Shown piece after piece: positions 40,666 through 50,281 of a stretch of 64,000 bases of DNA. Position numbers and translations under genes: made by a program. The DNA lies in the NCBI RefSeq assembly GCF_001435235.1, contig NZ_AZGB01000016.1, positions 293,257 to 357,256 of the forward strand, read 5' to 3'. Origin of the DNA: Liquorilactobacillus ghanensis DSM 18630. GTDB taxonomy: Bacteria; Bacillota; Bacilli; Lactobacillales; Lactobacillaceae. Below the pieces are notes generated by a model. The model was not told where the DNA came from. It made no database searches and saw only the letters and a list, made by a program, of their open reading frames with translations. Position 1 is the first letter of the stretch. Each line of letters opens with the position of its first letter.

Positions 40666-41928
40666 ATGGCAAGTAAAAGTTCGAATGGATCAACATGGGC
40701 AGTATCATTAACAAACTTTTTGGATTCTGGTTCCATTGTTGCAGGTGCATCAGGACTGACTCTTTGGCAAAAAGCATTTGGATTGTCTAATTTCGAGGTC
40801 GGATTATTAGGGGCTTTGAGTGCAAATGCATTCGGGTCCGCGTTAGGAGCAATTATTGGAGGCCGCCTTTCCGATAAGTTTGGTCGAAAGATGATTTATA
40901 CGTACGATATGCTGGTTTACATGGTTGGAACGTTAATTGTTGTTTTTTCAGTCAATTTTGCAATGTTGTTATTAGGTTTCTTAATAACCGGAATTGCAGT
41001 TGGTGCTGGGGTCCCGGCATCATGGACTTATATTGGTGAAACTTCAGGTGATACTAATCGAGCACATAATATTGGTATTTCACAGTTTGCTTGGTCGATG
41101 GGACCGGTTATTATCTTTGTTGCTGGAACACTACTAGCACCAATCGAGTTAACGGGAAGTCGAATTTTGTTTGCATTTTTGACAGTAGTTGCTTTTATTG
41201 CTTGGAATTTGCAAAAGAAATTGCCAGAATCACAAGATTGGCTTGATCAAAAGAAGAAAGAACAAGCATCTCCAGTTGAAGCGCATCCATACCGTGATTT
41301 GTTTTCGAATTCAGTTTCAGTTAAAAGTATCTTATTTCTTTGCGGAGTTTACGTATTTTGGAATTTAGTTGCTGGAGCGATGGGCTTCTTCATGCCATTT
41401 GTTTATGAAACTGTTGGTGGTCTTAACAATACCCAAGCTAATATGCTGCAGGCAGTTTTGTGGATATGTACTGCTTTAGCTGGTTACTTTGGTTTCGCTT
41501 TGTTGGGAGATAAAGTAAATCACCGGACATTTTTCTTCGTTGGTGCAGCAATGGCAGTCATTTCTTGGGTAATTTTAACTTATATCGGATTTGGCTGGGC
41601 CGCATTACTGGCATTCGTAATTATTTGGGGAATTTCAGCAGGGATTGGTGCTCAAGCTTGGTATGCTTTATGGGCAGTTGAACTGTTTCCTACTAAGTAT
41701 CGTGCCGGTTCACAAGGATTTATGTTCTTTATCGTTCGTGGAACTGCTGGAATCTGGTCAATTGTCTTTCCAATGATTTTATCCGGGTTAGGCTTTAAGA
41801 TTGCTGGAACAGCAATGATTGTTCTGTTAATTGTATCATTACTGGTTGGGACGATCTGGACACCAAAAACTCGTGGTAAGACCTTATCACAAATTACGAA
41901 AGAACGTTATGGCAAAGATCAAGATTGA
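40666..41928 (+). CDS. MFS sugar transporter, probable L-rhamnose porter
   Basis: The 420-residue protein has twelve membrane helices and the MFS sugar-porter motif GGRLSDKFGRKMIY (near residue 65), with GVPASWTYIGE and an AVELFPTKYRAGSQG segment late in the protein. RBS GAAGGGGTGGCGAG. It is the first gene of the rhamnose operon, 22 bp before rhaB, and so is the likely L-rhamnose importer (role from context). It is not closely similar to the two MFS proteins at 54543 and 57104. Confidence 0.85.
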   Translation: MASKSSNGSTWAVSLTNFLDSGSIVAGASGLTLWQKAFGLSNFEVGLLGALSANAFGSALGAIIGGRLSDKFGRKMIYTYDMLVYMVGTLIVVFSVNFAMLLLGFLITGIAVGAGVPASWTYIGETSGDTNRAHNIGISQFAWSMGPVIIFVAGTLLAPIELTGSRILFAFLTVVAFIAWNLQKKLPESQDWLDQKKKEQASPVEAHPYRDLFSNSVSVKSILFLCGVYVFWNLVAGAMGFFMPFVYETVGGLNNTQANMLQAVLWICTALAGYFGFALLGDKVNHRTFFFVGAAMAVISWVILTYIGFGWAALLAFVIIWGISAGIGAQAWYALWAVELFPTKYRAGSQGFMFFIVRGTAGIWSIVFPMILSGLGFKIAGTAMIVLLIVSLLVGTIWTPKTRGKTLSQITKERYGKDQD

Positions 41929-41950
41929 AATGAAGGGATTTGAGTAATTT

Positions 41951-43411
41951 ATGGCTAAGACATATGTTGCGGTTGATATTGGAGCTTCAAGTGGTCGGCT
42001 AATGTTGGCTAAATTGGCCGACAACAAACTAGTGATGAAAGAGGTTCATCGGTTTAAGAATGGTTTTGTTCATGCAAAAGGACATGATCGTTGGAACATT
42101 GATAAACTGATCGAAGAGATCTTGATTGGTTTAGTTAAAATAAAAAAAGCTGGTTATCAAGAAGTAGTTCTGGGAATTGATACTTGGGCGGTCGATTATG
42201 TTTTAGTTGACAAACAGGGCAATAAATTACAAGACCCCATTTCTTATCGCGATACACGGACACAAGGCAGCATCGAACGTTTAACAACTGATCTTTCTAA
42301 AGAATATATTTATCAAAAAACAGGTATTCAATTTTTAGATTTTAATACGTTATATCAGCTGTTTGAAGAAGATAAGGAACTCTTGGCTAAGACAGCTAAG
42401 ATAATGATGATTCCTGATTATATTGGCTACGCTTTGACTGGCAAAGCTGTCACAGAAGTAACCAATGCTTCAACTACACAAATGCTGAGTTTACGTGAAG
42501 GATTGTTTGATGATCATTTATTGGAAAAAGTCAATGTTAAGCAAGAACAATTTCCGAAGCTGGTTGAAGCTGGAACTGTTTTAGGTGAAATCCGCCCAGA
42601 GTTAGCTGAAAAATATGATCTTCCTAAAACTGAAGTTATCACAGTAGCAACTCACGATACTGCTTCGGCTGTAATCGGAGCTCCAGGAATTGGTCAACGG
42701 TGGGCATATTTGAGCTCTGGAACTTGGTCATTGATTGGAACGGAATTAAATACTCCGGAAAATGGTCAAGAAGCTTTTAAACAAAATTATACCAACGAAT
42801 GGGGAGCATATGGGACCTATCGTTTCCTGAAAAACATCATGGGACTCTGGATTATTCAGAATATTAAACATGAGTTAAAGGATCAATATAGTTTTGCTGA
42901 ATTAGCTGCTTTAGCAGAAAAAGAGGCTCCGTTCCAACAATTGATCGATGTCAATGATGAACGGTTCCAAAACCCAAGCAACATGATCAAAGAAATTCAG
43001 GATTACTGTCAAGAAACGCAGCAAAAGGTACCACAAACTCCAGGTGAGTTAGCAATGGCAGTTTATTCTAATTTGTCACTTTATTATGCAAATGAATTGG
43101 CGATCTTGGATCATATTTTAGGCTACCGAATCGATAGTTTGAATATTGTCGGTGGCGGATCAAATGTTGGTTTGATGAATCAATTAACGGCAACGATCGG
43201 CAATGTCAATGTTTATGCTGGACCAAGTGAAGCTACTGCAATTGGTAATATTATGGTTCAAATGATAACCAAAGGCGATATTTTGAATGTTTACCTAGCC
43301 CGCCGGATTATCGCGAAATCATTTGCAATCAAAGAATTTCGTCCAGAACCAAATAAATATCCGCAAATTTTACAACGGTATCAAAGTTTTTTTGAAAAAA
43401 ACAAGAAATAG
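41951..43411 (+). CDS. rhaB: Rhamnulokinase
   Basis: The 486-residue FGGY-type kinase has an N-terminal phosphate loop VAVDIGASSGRLMLAKL, GIDTWAVDYVLVD, THDTASAVIGAPG, SSGTWSLIGTE (ATP-site loop) and GGGSNVGLMNQLTA near residue 400. It phosphorylates L-rhamnulose to rhamnulose-1-phosphate. It follows the porter gene by 22 bp and precedes rhaM by 16 bp. Confidence 0.95.
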   Translation: MAKTYVAVDIGASSGRLMLAKLADNKLVMKEVHRFKNGFVHAKGHDRWNIDKLIEEILIGLVKIKKAGYQEVVLGIDTWAVDYVLVDKQGNKLQDPISYRDTRTQGSIERLTTDLSKEYIYQKTGIQFLDFNTLYQLFEEDKELLAKTAKIMMIPDYIGYALTGKAVTEVTNASTTQMLSLREGLFDDHLLEKVNVKQEQFPKLVEAGTVLGEIRPELAEKYDLPKTEVITVATHDTASAVIGAPGIGQRWAYLSSGTWSLIGTELNTPENGQEAFKQNYTNEWGAYGTYRFLKNIMGLWIIQNIKHELKDQYSFAELAALAEKEAPFQQLIDVNDERFQNPSNMIKEIQDYCQETQQKVPQTPGELAMAVYSNLSLYYANELAILDHILGYRIDSLNIVGGGSNVGLMNQLTATIGNVNVYAGPSEATAIGNIMVQMITKGDILNVYLARRIIAKSFAIKEFRPEPNKYPQILQRYQSFFEKNKK

Positions 43412-43427
43412 AAAGGAGAAAATGAAG

Positions 43428-43745
43428 ATGACAGTTAGAATGGGACAATTGATGCACGTTTATCCGGATCAATATGATGAATATGAAAAACGGCATAACA
43501 ATCTTTTCCCAGAAATGAGAAAAGCTTTGAAAGAAGCTGGAGCTCATAATTATTCGATTTTTCTTGATAAAAAAACCGGCAACTTATTTGCTTATTTGGA
43601 AGTTGATAATGTAGAAAAATACAATGCGATTGCCGGGTCGGAAGCATGTAAAAAGTGGTGGGCTTATATGGAGCCGCTGATGGATACTAATCCAGATAAA
43701 AGCCCAGTAACTTTGGATTTGCATGAAGTATTTCACTTAGATTAA
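43428..43745 (+). CDS. rhaM: L-rhamnose mutarotase
   Basis: The 105-residue protein has the usual family size, with MGQLMHVYPDQYDEYEKRHNNLFPEMRKALK and a KWWAYMEPLMDTNPD region carrying the active-site aromatic and His/Tyr set. It interconverts alpha and beta rhamnose anomers. ATG 43428 is chosen because AAAGGAGAA ends 7-9 bp upstream; longer readings run back into rhaB. Confidence 0.93.
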   Translation: MTVRMGQLMHVYPDQYDEYEKRHNNLFPEMRKALKEAGAHNYSIFLDKKTGNLFAYLEVDNVEKYNAIAGSEACKKWWAYMEPLMDTNPDKSPVTLDLHEVFHLD

Positions 43746-43759
43746 AGGAGGAATTATAA

Positions 43760-45025
43760 ATGGTTAAAGCAGAAAATGTCGAAAAAGCATATGCAGTAGC
43801 AAAAGAACGTTACGCAGAATTAGGGGTAGATACAGATGCTGCTATGGAACAATTGAAAAAAGTTAAAATTTCAATGAATTGCTGGCAAGGCGATGATCTT
43901 CATGGCTTTTTGAACCCAGATCAAGAACTAACCGGTGGAATTGGAGTTAGTGGTGACTATCCTGGAGTTGCACGAACACCTGATGAATTGGCTTCAGATT
44001 TGCATGAGGCACTCACTTTGATTCCAGGAAAGCATAAATTACAGTTGCATACTATCTATGCAGTTCCTGATCGTAAAAAAGACTTCGATGAAGTTGGACC
44101 AGAAGATTTTAAATATTGGGTTGATTGGGCGAAAAAAGAAGGCGTTGGTTTGGATATGAATCCAACTTTCTTCTCACATCCAAAAGTAAAATACAACTTT
44201 ACGTTAGCAAGTCCTGAAAAGGCAACACGTGATTATTGGATTGAAGTAGGGAAGAAATCACGTGAAATTTCCAACTACTTTGGCAAAGAATTAGGCCAGC
44301 TTTCAGTTAATAATTTCTGGATTCCTGATGGCTTTAAAGATAATCCGATTGATAAACAGAGTCCACGCGAACGCTTGATTAAGTCTTTAGATGAAATCTT
44401 TGCTAAGAAGTATGATGAAAATAATACCATTGAAGCGGTTGAAGGAAAGCTGTTTGGAACTGGAATTGAATCATACACAGTAGGTTCACATCTTTTCTAT
44501 AATAACTATGCGATCAGCCGCGGTAAATTATGGACAATTGATGCTGGTCATTGGCATCCAACTGAAGATGTTTCTGACAAATTCTCAGCCTTTATGCCAT
44601 TTGGCAAAGGTTTGATGCTGCATGTTTCACGTCCAGTTCGTTGGGATAGTGATCATGTTGTAATTATGGATGATGCTTTAATGAGGATTACCCGTTCACT
44701 TGTACGTGATAATGAACTAGATCGGACAAATATTGGGTTAGACTTCTTCGATGCAACTATTAACCGTGTAGCTGCTTGGGTAGTTGGTGCTCGTTCAACA
44801 CAGAAAGCATTGTTGCAAGCAATGTTAGCACCAATTGATCAATTGAAGAAGGCAGAATTAAATTATGACTTTACAACTCGTTTGGCTGTAACTGAAGAAT
44901 TAAAATCTTATCCATTTGGTGCTGTTTGGGATGAATTCTGCTTAAAGAATAATACACCGGTTGGAACTGATTGGTTAGATGAAATTCATCAGTATGAAAA
45001 AGATGTTTTGTTTAAACGTAATTAA
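43760..45025 (+). CDS. rhaA: L-rhamnose isomerase
   Basis: The 421-residue enzyme starts the typical pattern at residue 35 (KISMNCWQGDDLHGFLNP), with the metal-site region LDMNPTFFSHP, WIPDGFKD and TIDAGHWHPTEDVSDK near residue 260. It converts L-rhamnose to L-rhamnulose with a divalent metal. RBS AAAGGAGGAA. 14 bp after rhaM. Confidence 0.96.
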   Translation: MVKAENVEKAYAVAKERYAELGVDTDAAMEQLKKVKISMNCWQGDDLHGFLNPDQELTGGIGVSGDYPGVARTPDELASDLHEALTLIPGKHKLQLHTIYAVPDRKKDFDEVGPEDFKYWVDWAKKEGVGLDMNPTFFSHPKVKYNFTLASPEKATRDYWIEVGKKSREISNYFGKELGQLSVNNFWIPDGFKDNPIDKQSPRERLIKSLDEIFAKKYDENNTIEAVEGKLFGTGIESYTVGSHLFYNNYAISRGKLWTIDAGHWHPTEDVSDKFSAFMPFGKGLMLHVSRPVRWDSDHVVIMDDALMRITRSLVRDNELDRTNIGLDFFDATINRVAAWVVGARSTQKALLQAMLAPIDQLKKAELNYDFTTRLAVTEELKSYPFGAVWDEFCLKNNTPVGTDWLDEIHQYEKDVLFKRN

Positions 45026-45068
45026 AGTATTAGTAGAAGTGGTATCGGAAGAGATGGAGGAATTTTAA

Positions 45069-45884
45069 ATGACAAAATTTGTCGATTCAAAATTTGTAAA
45101 AAAGATTAGCGAAATTACCTATGCATCATATGATCATGGTTGGGATGAACGTAACGGCGGCAATGTTTCGTTACGGATTGATGCTGCTGACTTAACTGAA
45201 TATGAAGATATTAAAACAGTAAAGAAGACTTTGGAACTTGGCTTTGATGCTAAACCACTAGCTGGACAATACTTTTTGGTAACTGGTACTGGCCGCTATT
45301 TCCGGAATGTTATCAATCAGCCTAAATTAGATTTAGGTTTGCTCCAGATTACTGAAGATGGTCAAAAAGCTGACTTATTATGGGGATTTGAAGACGGTGG
45401 CAAACCAACTTCTGAATTTCCAAGTCATTTGATGACCCATATTGAACGATTGAAATTTGATCCAACACACCGGGTAGTAATGCACTGTCATCCAACCAAT
45501 TTAATCGCCTTGTCCTTTACACAGGATTTGGATGAAGGACATATTTCACGGTTACTTTGGAAGATGCAGGCAGAATCATTGGTTGTCTTCCCAGAAGGAC
45601 TGGGCGTTATTCCATATATGACACCAGGAACTAATGAGATCGGTCGTGCTACAGCTGCCAAAATGAAGAACTTTCGGGTAGTTATGTGGCCGCATCATGG
45701 AATTTTTGGAGTAGGTGCAAGTTTGGATGAAACTTTTGGTTTAATTGAAACAGTTGAAAAAGCAGCTTTGATCTATTCTCAAATTGGCGCTCAGGGAGGT
45801 AAAATCAAGCAGTCGATTACTGACGATCAACTACGGGAATTAGCTACGGCGTTTAATGTAACAGCTAATCCGAAATTCCTTTAA
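45069..45884 (+). CDS. rhaD: Rhamnulose-1-phosphate aldolase
   Basis: The 271-residue class-II aldolase has GWDERNGGNVSLRI near residue 22, the catalytic Glu in KPTSEFPSHL and metal His pair VMHCHPTNLIALSF, with a third His in MWPHHGIFG. It splits rhamnulose-1-phosphate into DHAP and L-lactaldehyde. It closes the operon, followed by a terminator. Confidence 0.95.
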   Translation: MTKFVDSKFVKKISEITYASYDHGWDERNGGNVSLRIDAADLTEYEDIKTVKKTLELGFDAKPLAGQYFLVTGTGRYFRNVINQPKLDLGLLQITEDGQKADLLWGFEDGGKPTSEFPSHLMTHIERLKFDPTHRVVMHCHPTNLIALSFTQDLDEGHISRLLWKMQAESLVVFPEGLGVIPYMTPGTNEIGRATAAKMKNFRVVMWPHHGIFGVGASLDETFGLIETVEKAALIYSQIGAQGGKIKQSITDDQLRELATAFNVTANPKFL

Positions 45885-45905
45885 AAACAGCAGAATAATT
45901 GATTA

Positions 45906-45950
45906 AAATAAAGCCAATTTAAGTATTTATTACTATTGGCTTTATTTTTT
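45906..45950 (+). terminator. Rho-independent terminator of the rhamnose operon
   Basis: The stem AAATAAAGCCAA pairs with TTGGCTTTATTT, followed by T. Confidence 0.85.
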
Positions 45951-45972
45951 TATATGGTGGTGAAATGATCGG

Positions 45973-46869
45973 ATGAGTATTTTTGAAAATGTTATGCTGC
46001 CGGTATTATTGATTTTCTTAAGTGGGTTTATTTTTCAAAAGATTTTTAATTTGAATATAAAGTCGTTGTCAACGGTAGCTATTTATTTATTGTTACCCTT
46101 TTTAGTATTTCAGACGTTTTATAAAGAACCGCTTAACAGTAATTTCTTTTATGTAATATTGACATCAAGTTTGATCTTGCTGGCACTGATCTTACTGGGA
46201 GTGATTATCGGACATGTTTTTCATTACAAGCGCAGTCATTTAGATGCACTACTATTATCAATCGGGTTCCCCAATAGTGGGAATTACGGAGTACCGATCG
46301 TAATGTTTGCTTTTGGTAATAAAGGAATTCTGTATGGGATGCCAATCATGATTTTTCATAATATTTTGATGGGTACAGTTGGCGTCTATGTAGCGACAGA
46401 CAATCAAGGCGGAATGAAAACGGCGCTGAAAATGATTCTTAAACAGCCAATGAACTATGTTATCATTCCAGCTATTTTATTGAATCAGTACCATATTGTG
46501 ATTCCTGGTAATTTTATGAAAAGCATTAACTTGATTGCTAATACTACAATTCCAATTATTATGTTAATTCTGGGAATGCAATTAGCTGAAGTGCCACTGA
46601 GAAGAATCAATTGGGGCGGAGTAAATCTAGCTTGCTTTTTAAGATTAGTGATTTCTCCGTTGATAGCATATTTTTTATGTTTATTGTTGCCGATTGATCA
46701 AGTTATGCGGGCAGTAATAGTTATAATGGCAGCTATGCCCAGTGCAGCGAATACTACTTTGTATGCTATCCAATTTAAGACAGAACCGGAATATGTGTCC
46801 ACGATAACTTTGATTAGCACATTATTTAGTATTTTAACGTTAACTATCTTGTTGAACCTATTAACTTAA
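45973..46869 (+). CDS. AEC-family (auxin efflux carrier-type) transporter
   Basis: The 298-residue protein has about ten membrane helices in two inverted halves, with GFPNSGNYGVPIVMFAFGNKG near residue 96 and the mirrored AAMPSAANTTLYAIQF near residue 258, the usual unwound crossover motifs of the family. Bacterial members move small carboxylates such as malate. The ribosome binding site is weak (GGTGGTGAAATGATCGG). It follows the rhaD terminator by 20 bp and may carry an organic acid product; that link is only positional. Confidence 0.83.
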   Translation: MSIFENVMLPVLLIFLSGFIFQKIFNLNIKSLSTVAIYLLLPFLVFQTFYKEPLNSNFFYVILTSSLILLALILLGVIIGHVFHYKRSHLDALLLSIGFPNSGNYGVPIVMFAFGNKGILYGMPIMIFHNILMGTVGVYVATDNQGGMKTALKMILKQPMNYVIIPAILLNQYHIVIPGNFMKSINLIANTTIPIIMLILGMQLAEVPLRRINWGGVNLACFLRLVISPLIAYFLCLLLPIDQVMRAVIVIMAAMPSAANTTLYAIQFKTEPEYVSTITLISTLFSILTLTILLNLLT

Positions 46870-46938
46870 TATTTTTTGCACTATTGGGCAAAGACATTTG
46901 ACGGAAAAGGCAGAATATGGTGACAATTAATTGGTAAA

Positions 46939-46964
46939 CTCCTTGTATGTCTAAATACAAGGAG
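46939..46964 (+). promoter_or_regulatory. 10-bp perfect inverted repeat covering the Shine-Dalgarno of the MMPL gene
   Basis: CTCCTTGTAT (46939-46948) and ATACAAGGAG (46955-46964) pair perfectly across six bases. The 3' arm is the only good Shine-Dalgarno (AAGGAG) before the ATG at 46978. As RNA it would hide the ribosome binding site; as DNA it could be a repressor operator. Confidence 0.6.
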
Positions 46965-46977
46965 CGTTAAGTTAATA

Positions 46978-49044
46978 ATGAAGAAGTTTTTTAATTGGTA
47001 TGGGAAAAAATTAATTGCCAAGCCTAAGAAATTCTTGCTTACAGGAGTTTTGTTAGCGGCTTTGGTAATGATAATAGGTTTTGTGTTTGGTGGTCACTTG
47101 TCTAATCAGCAGTTAACAGTTGGTAAAACACCAGCTGATCAGGCGACTAACGTTGTAAAAAAACATTTTGGTCAAGCTGCCGCCGGTGCACAGATTCAAA
47201 TCGTTTTAAAATCGCGAACTAAACTAACCAGTCCGACAAATCAGCAGAAGATTGCTAAATTACAACAAGCAGCTGCTAAAACGTCGAAGATAACTTCAGT
47301 TTTAACTCCAGCAATGCAACAAAATTATGCTGAGAATGATCACGTTGGCTATTTAACATTAGTTTATAAAAATAAGAATTTAACGAATAAGCAAACAAAA
47401 CAAATAAGAAAAATAGCAGCTGATCATCGTTCAAGTCAATTAAAGGTCGAACTTTCTGGCATAACAAGTAAAGTTGTTGTTAGTGAAGTTCCGGAAATAG
47501 TAGGTTTGGCGATCGCTTTTGTTATCTTAACAATCGCTTTTGCTTCCTTTACTCTAGCTGGGGTGCCGATTATTTCAGCTATTATAGGATTAGTAACTGG
47601 TTTGGCGGCTATTTTATTTACAGCAAAAACTTGGACGGTTGAAAGTTATGATCTAGCTTTGGCAGCGATGGTTTCTTTAGCGGTCGGGATTGATTATGCT
47701 TTATTTTTGGTAGCTCGTTTTCGTGAAGAGTTTCAGACAAAAGATAAAAATCAAGCTCTTCGAAATACTATTTCCAGTACCGCTCCATCAGTCTTGTTTG
47801 CCGGCTCGACAATTGTAGTTGCTCTGTTGAGCATGTCGGCTTTAGGAATTAAATTCCTGGGTATTATGGGAGGTGTATCAGCACTCAGTGTCATCTTGGT
47901 AGTGATTTTAACGTTATTGATCGTTCCCAGCGTTTTATATTTGCTTCCTTTGAAGGCTAAGCAGCCAACCAAACATTTACACGTTAAACCCGCTAAAATT
48001 TTTGCTGGAATCGTTAATAAAACTCCTTTTTTAGTGGCTATTATAACGATTGCAATTCTTTGTTTAGCTGCTTTGCCAGTTAAACAATTAAATTTGGGCT
48101 TGCCTAATGATGGTTCTAAACAACTGAATACAACAGAAAGAAAAGCTTTTGACATTAAACAAAAAGCATACGGAGCTGGTAGCGATGCAACTTTAGTAGC
48201 TGTAGTTAAGAACAAGAATGCACAAACTGTTCCTAATCTAGTTCAGCAGGTAAAAAAATTAGCTGGAGTACATCAAATAGGTCAACCAACAATTTCTTCT
48301 GATCAAAAATATGTTATGCTCAGTGTTGTTCCTAAAACAGAAGCTAACGCTAAAAAAACGCAAAAATTAGTTCATCAATTGCGCAAAATAAAGCTTAAAG
48401 AAGCAGGACCGGTAATGGTTACCGGATCGACGGCAATGAATATTGATATTTCAGCGAGACTCATGTCGGCTTTGCCGAAGTTCTTGTTAATCATCGTAGC
48501 ATTTTCATTTATCTTGTTGATGCTGGCTTTCAGATCATTTTTGATACCATTAGTTGCGGTAGTCGGATTTATTTTGTCGTTGGCAGCGACTATGGGTTCA
48601 ATTGTCTATACTGTTCAATTAGGTAATTTTGCTGGTATTTTACATCTGCCAGGCAAAACCGCGATTTTGAATTTTCTTCCGGTATTGGACATTGGCATTT
48701 TATTCGGCTTGGCGATGGATTATGAGGTATTCTTAGTCAGCCGGATTCATGAGGAATATTTAAAATCACATGATAACCAAGCGGCAGTGGCGGCCGGTGT
48801 TTCCGCCAGTGGCGGATCAGTTTTGGCAGCTGCTTTGATTATGATTTCGGTTTTTGCCAGTTTTTCATTTACCGACGAAATTATTATTCAAATGATGGGA
48901 CTTTCCTTAGCTTTTGGGGTATTCTTTGATGCGATAATTGTCCGGCTAATGTTGGTTCCCGCCGCTATCAGAATCTTCGGCAAAGCAAATTGGTATTTCC
49001 CAAAGTGGCTAGATAAGATTTTACCAAATTTAAATATCGAATAA
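46978..49044 (+). CDS. MMPL/RND-family membrane transporter
   Basis: The 688-residue protein has twelve membrane helices in two repeats. Each repeat has the RND proton-relay type motif: GIDYALFLVARFREE (near residue 238) and AMDYEVFLVSRIHEE (near residue 578). Two extracytoplasmic domains lie between helices 1-2 and 7-8. Such YdfJ/MmpL-type proteins export lipids, toxic amphiphiles or antimicrobials with proton motive force; cargo unknown. The start overlaps no upstream gene, and its ribosome binding site lies in an inverted repeat. A two-component system follows. Confidence 0.9.
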   Translation: MKKFFNWYGKKLIAKPKKFLLTGVLLAALVMIIGFVFGGHLSNQQLTVGKTPADQATNVVKKHFGQAAAGAQIQIVLKSRTKLTSPTNQQKIAKLQQAAAKTSKITSVLTPAMQQNYAENDHVGYLTLVYKNKNLTNKQTKQIRKIAADHRSSQLKVELSGITSKVVVSEVPEIVGLAIAFVILTIAFASFTLAGVPIISAIIGLVTGLAAILFTAKTWTVESYDLALAAMVSLAVGIDYALFLVARFREEFQTKDKNQALRNTISSTAPSVLFAGSTIVVALLSMSALGIKFLGIMGGVSALSVILVVILTLLIVPSVLYLLPLKAKQPTKHLHVKPAKIFAGIVNKTPFLVAIITIAILCLAALPVKQLNLGLPNDGSKQLNTTERKAFDIKQKAYGAGSDATLVAVVKNKNAQTVPNLVQQVKKLAGVHQIGQPTISSDQKYVMLSVVPKTEANAKKTQKLVHQLRKIKLKEAGPVMVTGSTAMNIDISARLMSALPKFLLIIVAFSFILLMLAFRSFLIPLVAVVGFILSLAATMGSIVYTVQLGNFAGILHLPGKTAILNFLPVLDIGILFGLAMDYEVFLVSRIHEEYLKSHDNQAAVAAGVSASGGSVLAAALIMISVFASFSFTDEIIIQMMGLSLAFGVFFDAIIVRLMLVPAAIRIFGKANWYFPKWLDKILPNLNIE

Positions 49045-49053
49045 GCATTACTC

Positions 49054-49090
49054 GAAGAACTATGTTATTTTTGACATAGTTCTTTTTTTA
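49054..49090 (+). terminator. Terminator between the MMPL gene and the two-component system
   Basis: GAACTATGT pairs with ACATAGTTC, followed by seven T that run straight into the AAGGAG ribosome binding site of the kinase. It probably only partly stops transcription, or the kinase genes depend on readthrough. Confidence 0.75.
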
Positions 49091-49105
49091 AGGAGATTTT
49101 GACTG

Positions 49106-50281
49106 ATGCTACAAATTACTAAGAAAATATCATTTCCATTATTTATTTGGTTAGTACTTTTGTTTTTTACAACATTTTATTTGCATATCATTTTGTATGG
49201 TAATCGATTCCAATTTTTTGGCTTATTTGCCTGTCTGCAAGCTTTAATTGCCAATATTGTGTATTTTTATCGGGTGAGAGCTAAAAAGACTAATTATGTT
49301 TACTTATTAGCAATTAGTATCTTCTATTTTTTAATTTGTGAAACATATCAAAAAGCAGCGATTATTTTAATGATCGGTTTTTTGCCTTTGATTTTGGCGG
49401 AGTGTTATTTTTATTTTCCAACAAATCGTTGGGGAGTGACAGTAATAGTAGTGGCTTTGATAAGTTTTACCTTTTTATTCTTATTTAAACTCTACCATTT
49501 GATCAACACGTTCATTAGTTTTGATGGAATTTTTTTATTTACCGGCATTTTGATTTATTATGCAACGCTAATTAATCGTTTAGTATTAGAACGCGAAAAA
49601 AATCGTTTGTTAAATGAGCAAATGGATCAGGCATATCATGGTTTGGAAAAAATGGTAGTTGCCTGGGAACGAACAAAATTTGCCCAAAGTTTACATGATA
49701 CGGTAACGCAAGACTTAATTGCTATTAGTGTCCAATTAGAAGGAATTGAACATCATTTGGTTCTGCCAGCAACCAAAGAAACTAGTCAACAAATACAGAA
49801 AGTGAAAAAATTTGCTGATCAGGCTCAACAAAATCTGCGATTGGAAATTCAACGTTTGAAAATGACAGAACAGCAGCATCATCGTCGCGAACAGCAGGTT
49901 TTTAATCCGATAATTACCAGTTTTAAGCAAAAATATCATTTGGATATAATTTATTCTTCCAGTCAGCAAAGTTTGCGCTTAAAAGCAGCCTTAGAGCTGA
50001 CCAAAATACTGACAGAAACATTAAATAATGTTGTTCGGCACGCTGATAGTCAAGAGGTCGTAATTTTAACTAAATGCAATGACACAAAATATCGTTTAAT
50101 TGTTTCCGATTTTGGAAATGGTATGAAAGCAACATCATTAAATTCCCAAGGGCATTTTGGATTGGCAGGTATCAAAAACACGGTTAGAGACATGGGAGGT
50201 AAATTGCTAATAAAAAGTTCACTCGGAGAAGGTACGCGAGTAGTTGTTGAATTGCCAAAGGAGGTGGTTGTCAGTGAGTAG
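49106..50281 (+). CDS. Sensor histidine kinase, LiaS/DesK type
   Basis: The 391-residue kinase has about five N-terminal membrane helices with short loops (residues 10-165), a coiled-coil, a HisKA_3 box with LHDTVTQDLIAISVQLE (phospho-His197), and a HATPase domain with TLNNVVRHADSQEV and DFGNGM, GLAGIKNTV. The lack of a large outer domain suggests it senses the membrane itself. RBS AAGGAG adjoins the preceding terminator. It overlaps the response regulator gene by 8 bp. It may control the neighbouring MMPL exporter (inference). Confidence 0.9.
   Translation: MLQITKKISFPLFIWLVLLFFTTFYLHIILYGNRFQFFGLFACLQALIANIVYFYRVRAKKTNYVYLLAISIFYFLICETYQKAAIILMIGFLPLILAECYFYFPTNRWGVTVIVVALISFTFLFLFKLYHLINTFISFDGIFLFTGILIYYATLINRLVLEREKNRLLNEQMDQAYHGLEKMVVAWERTKFAQSLHDTVTQDLIAISVQLEGIEHHLVLPATKETSQQIQKVKKFADQAQQNLRLEIQRLKMTEQQHHRREQQVFNPIITSFKQKYHLDIIYSSSQQSLRLKAALELTKILTETLNNVVRHADSQEVVILTKCNDTKYRLIVSDFGNGMKATSLNSQGHFGLAGIKNTVRDMGGKLLIKSSLGEGTRVVVELPKEVVVSE

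Noticed and set aside
47751-48215. 154-codon open frame on the minus strand inside the MMPL gene
   Set aside because: Antisense shadow with no ribosome binding site or recognisable domain.
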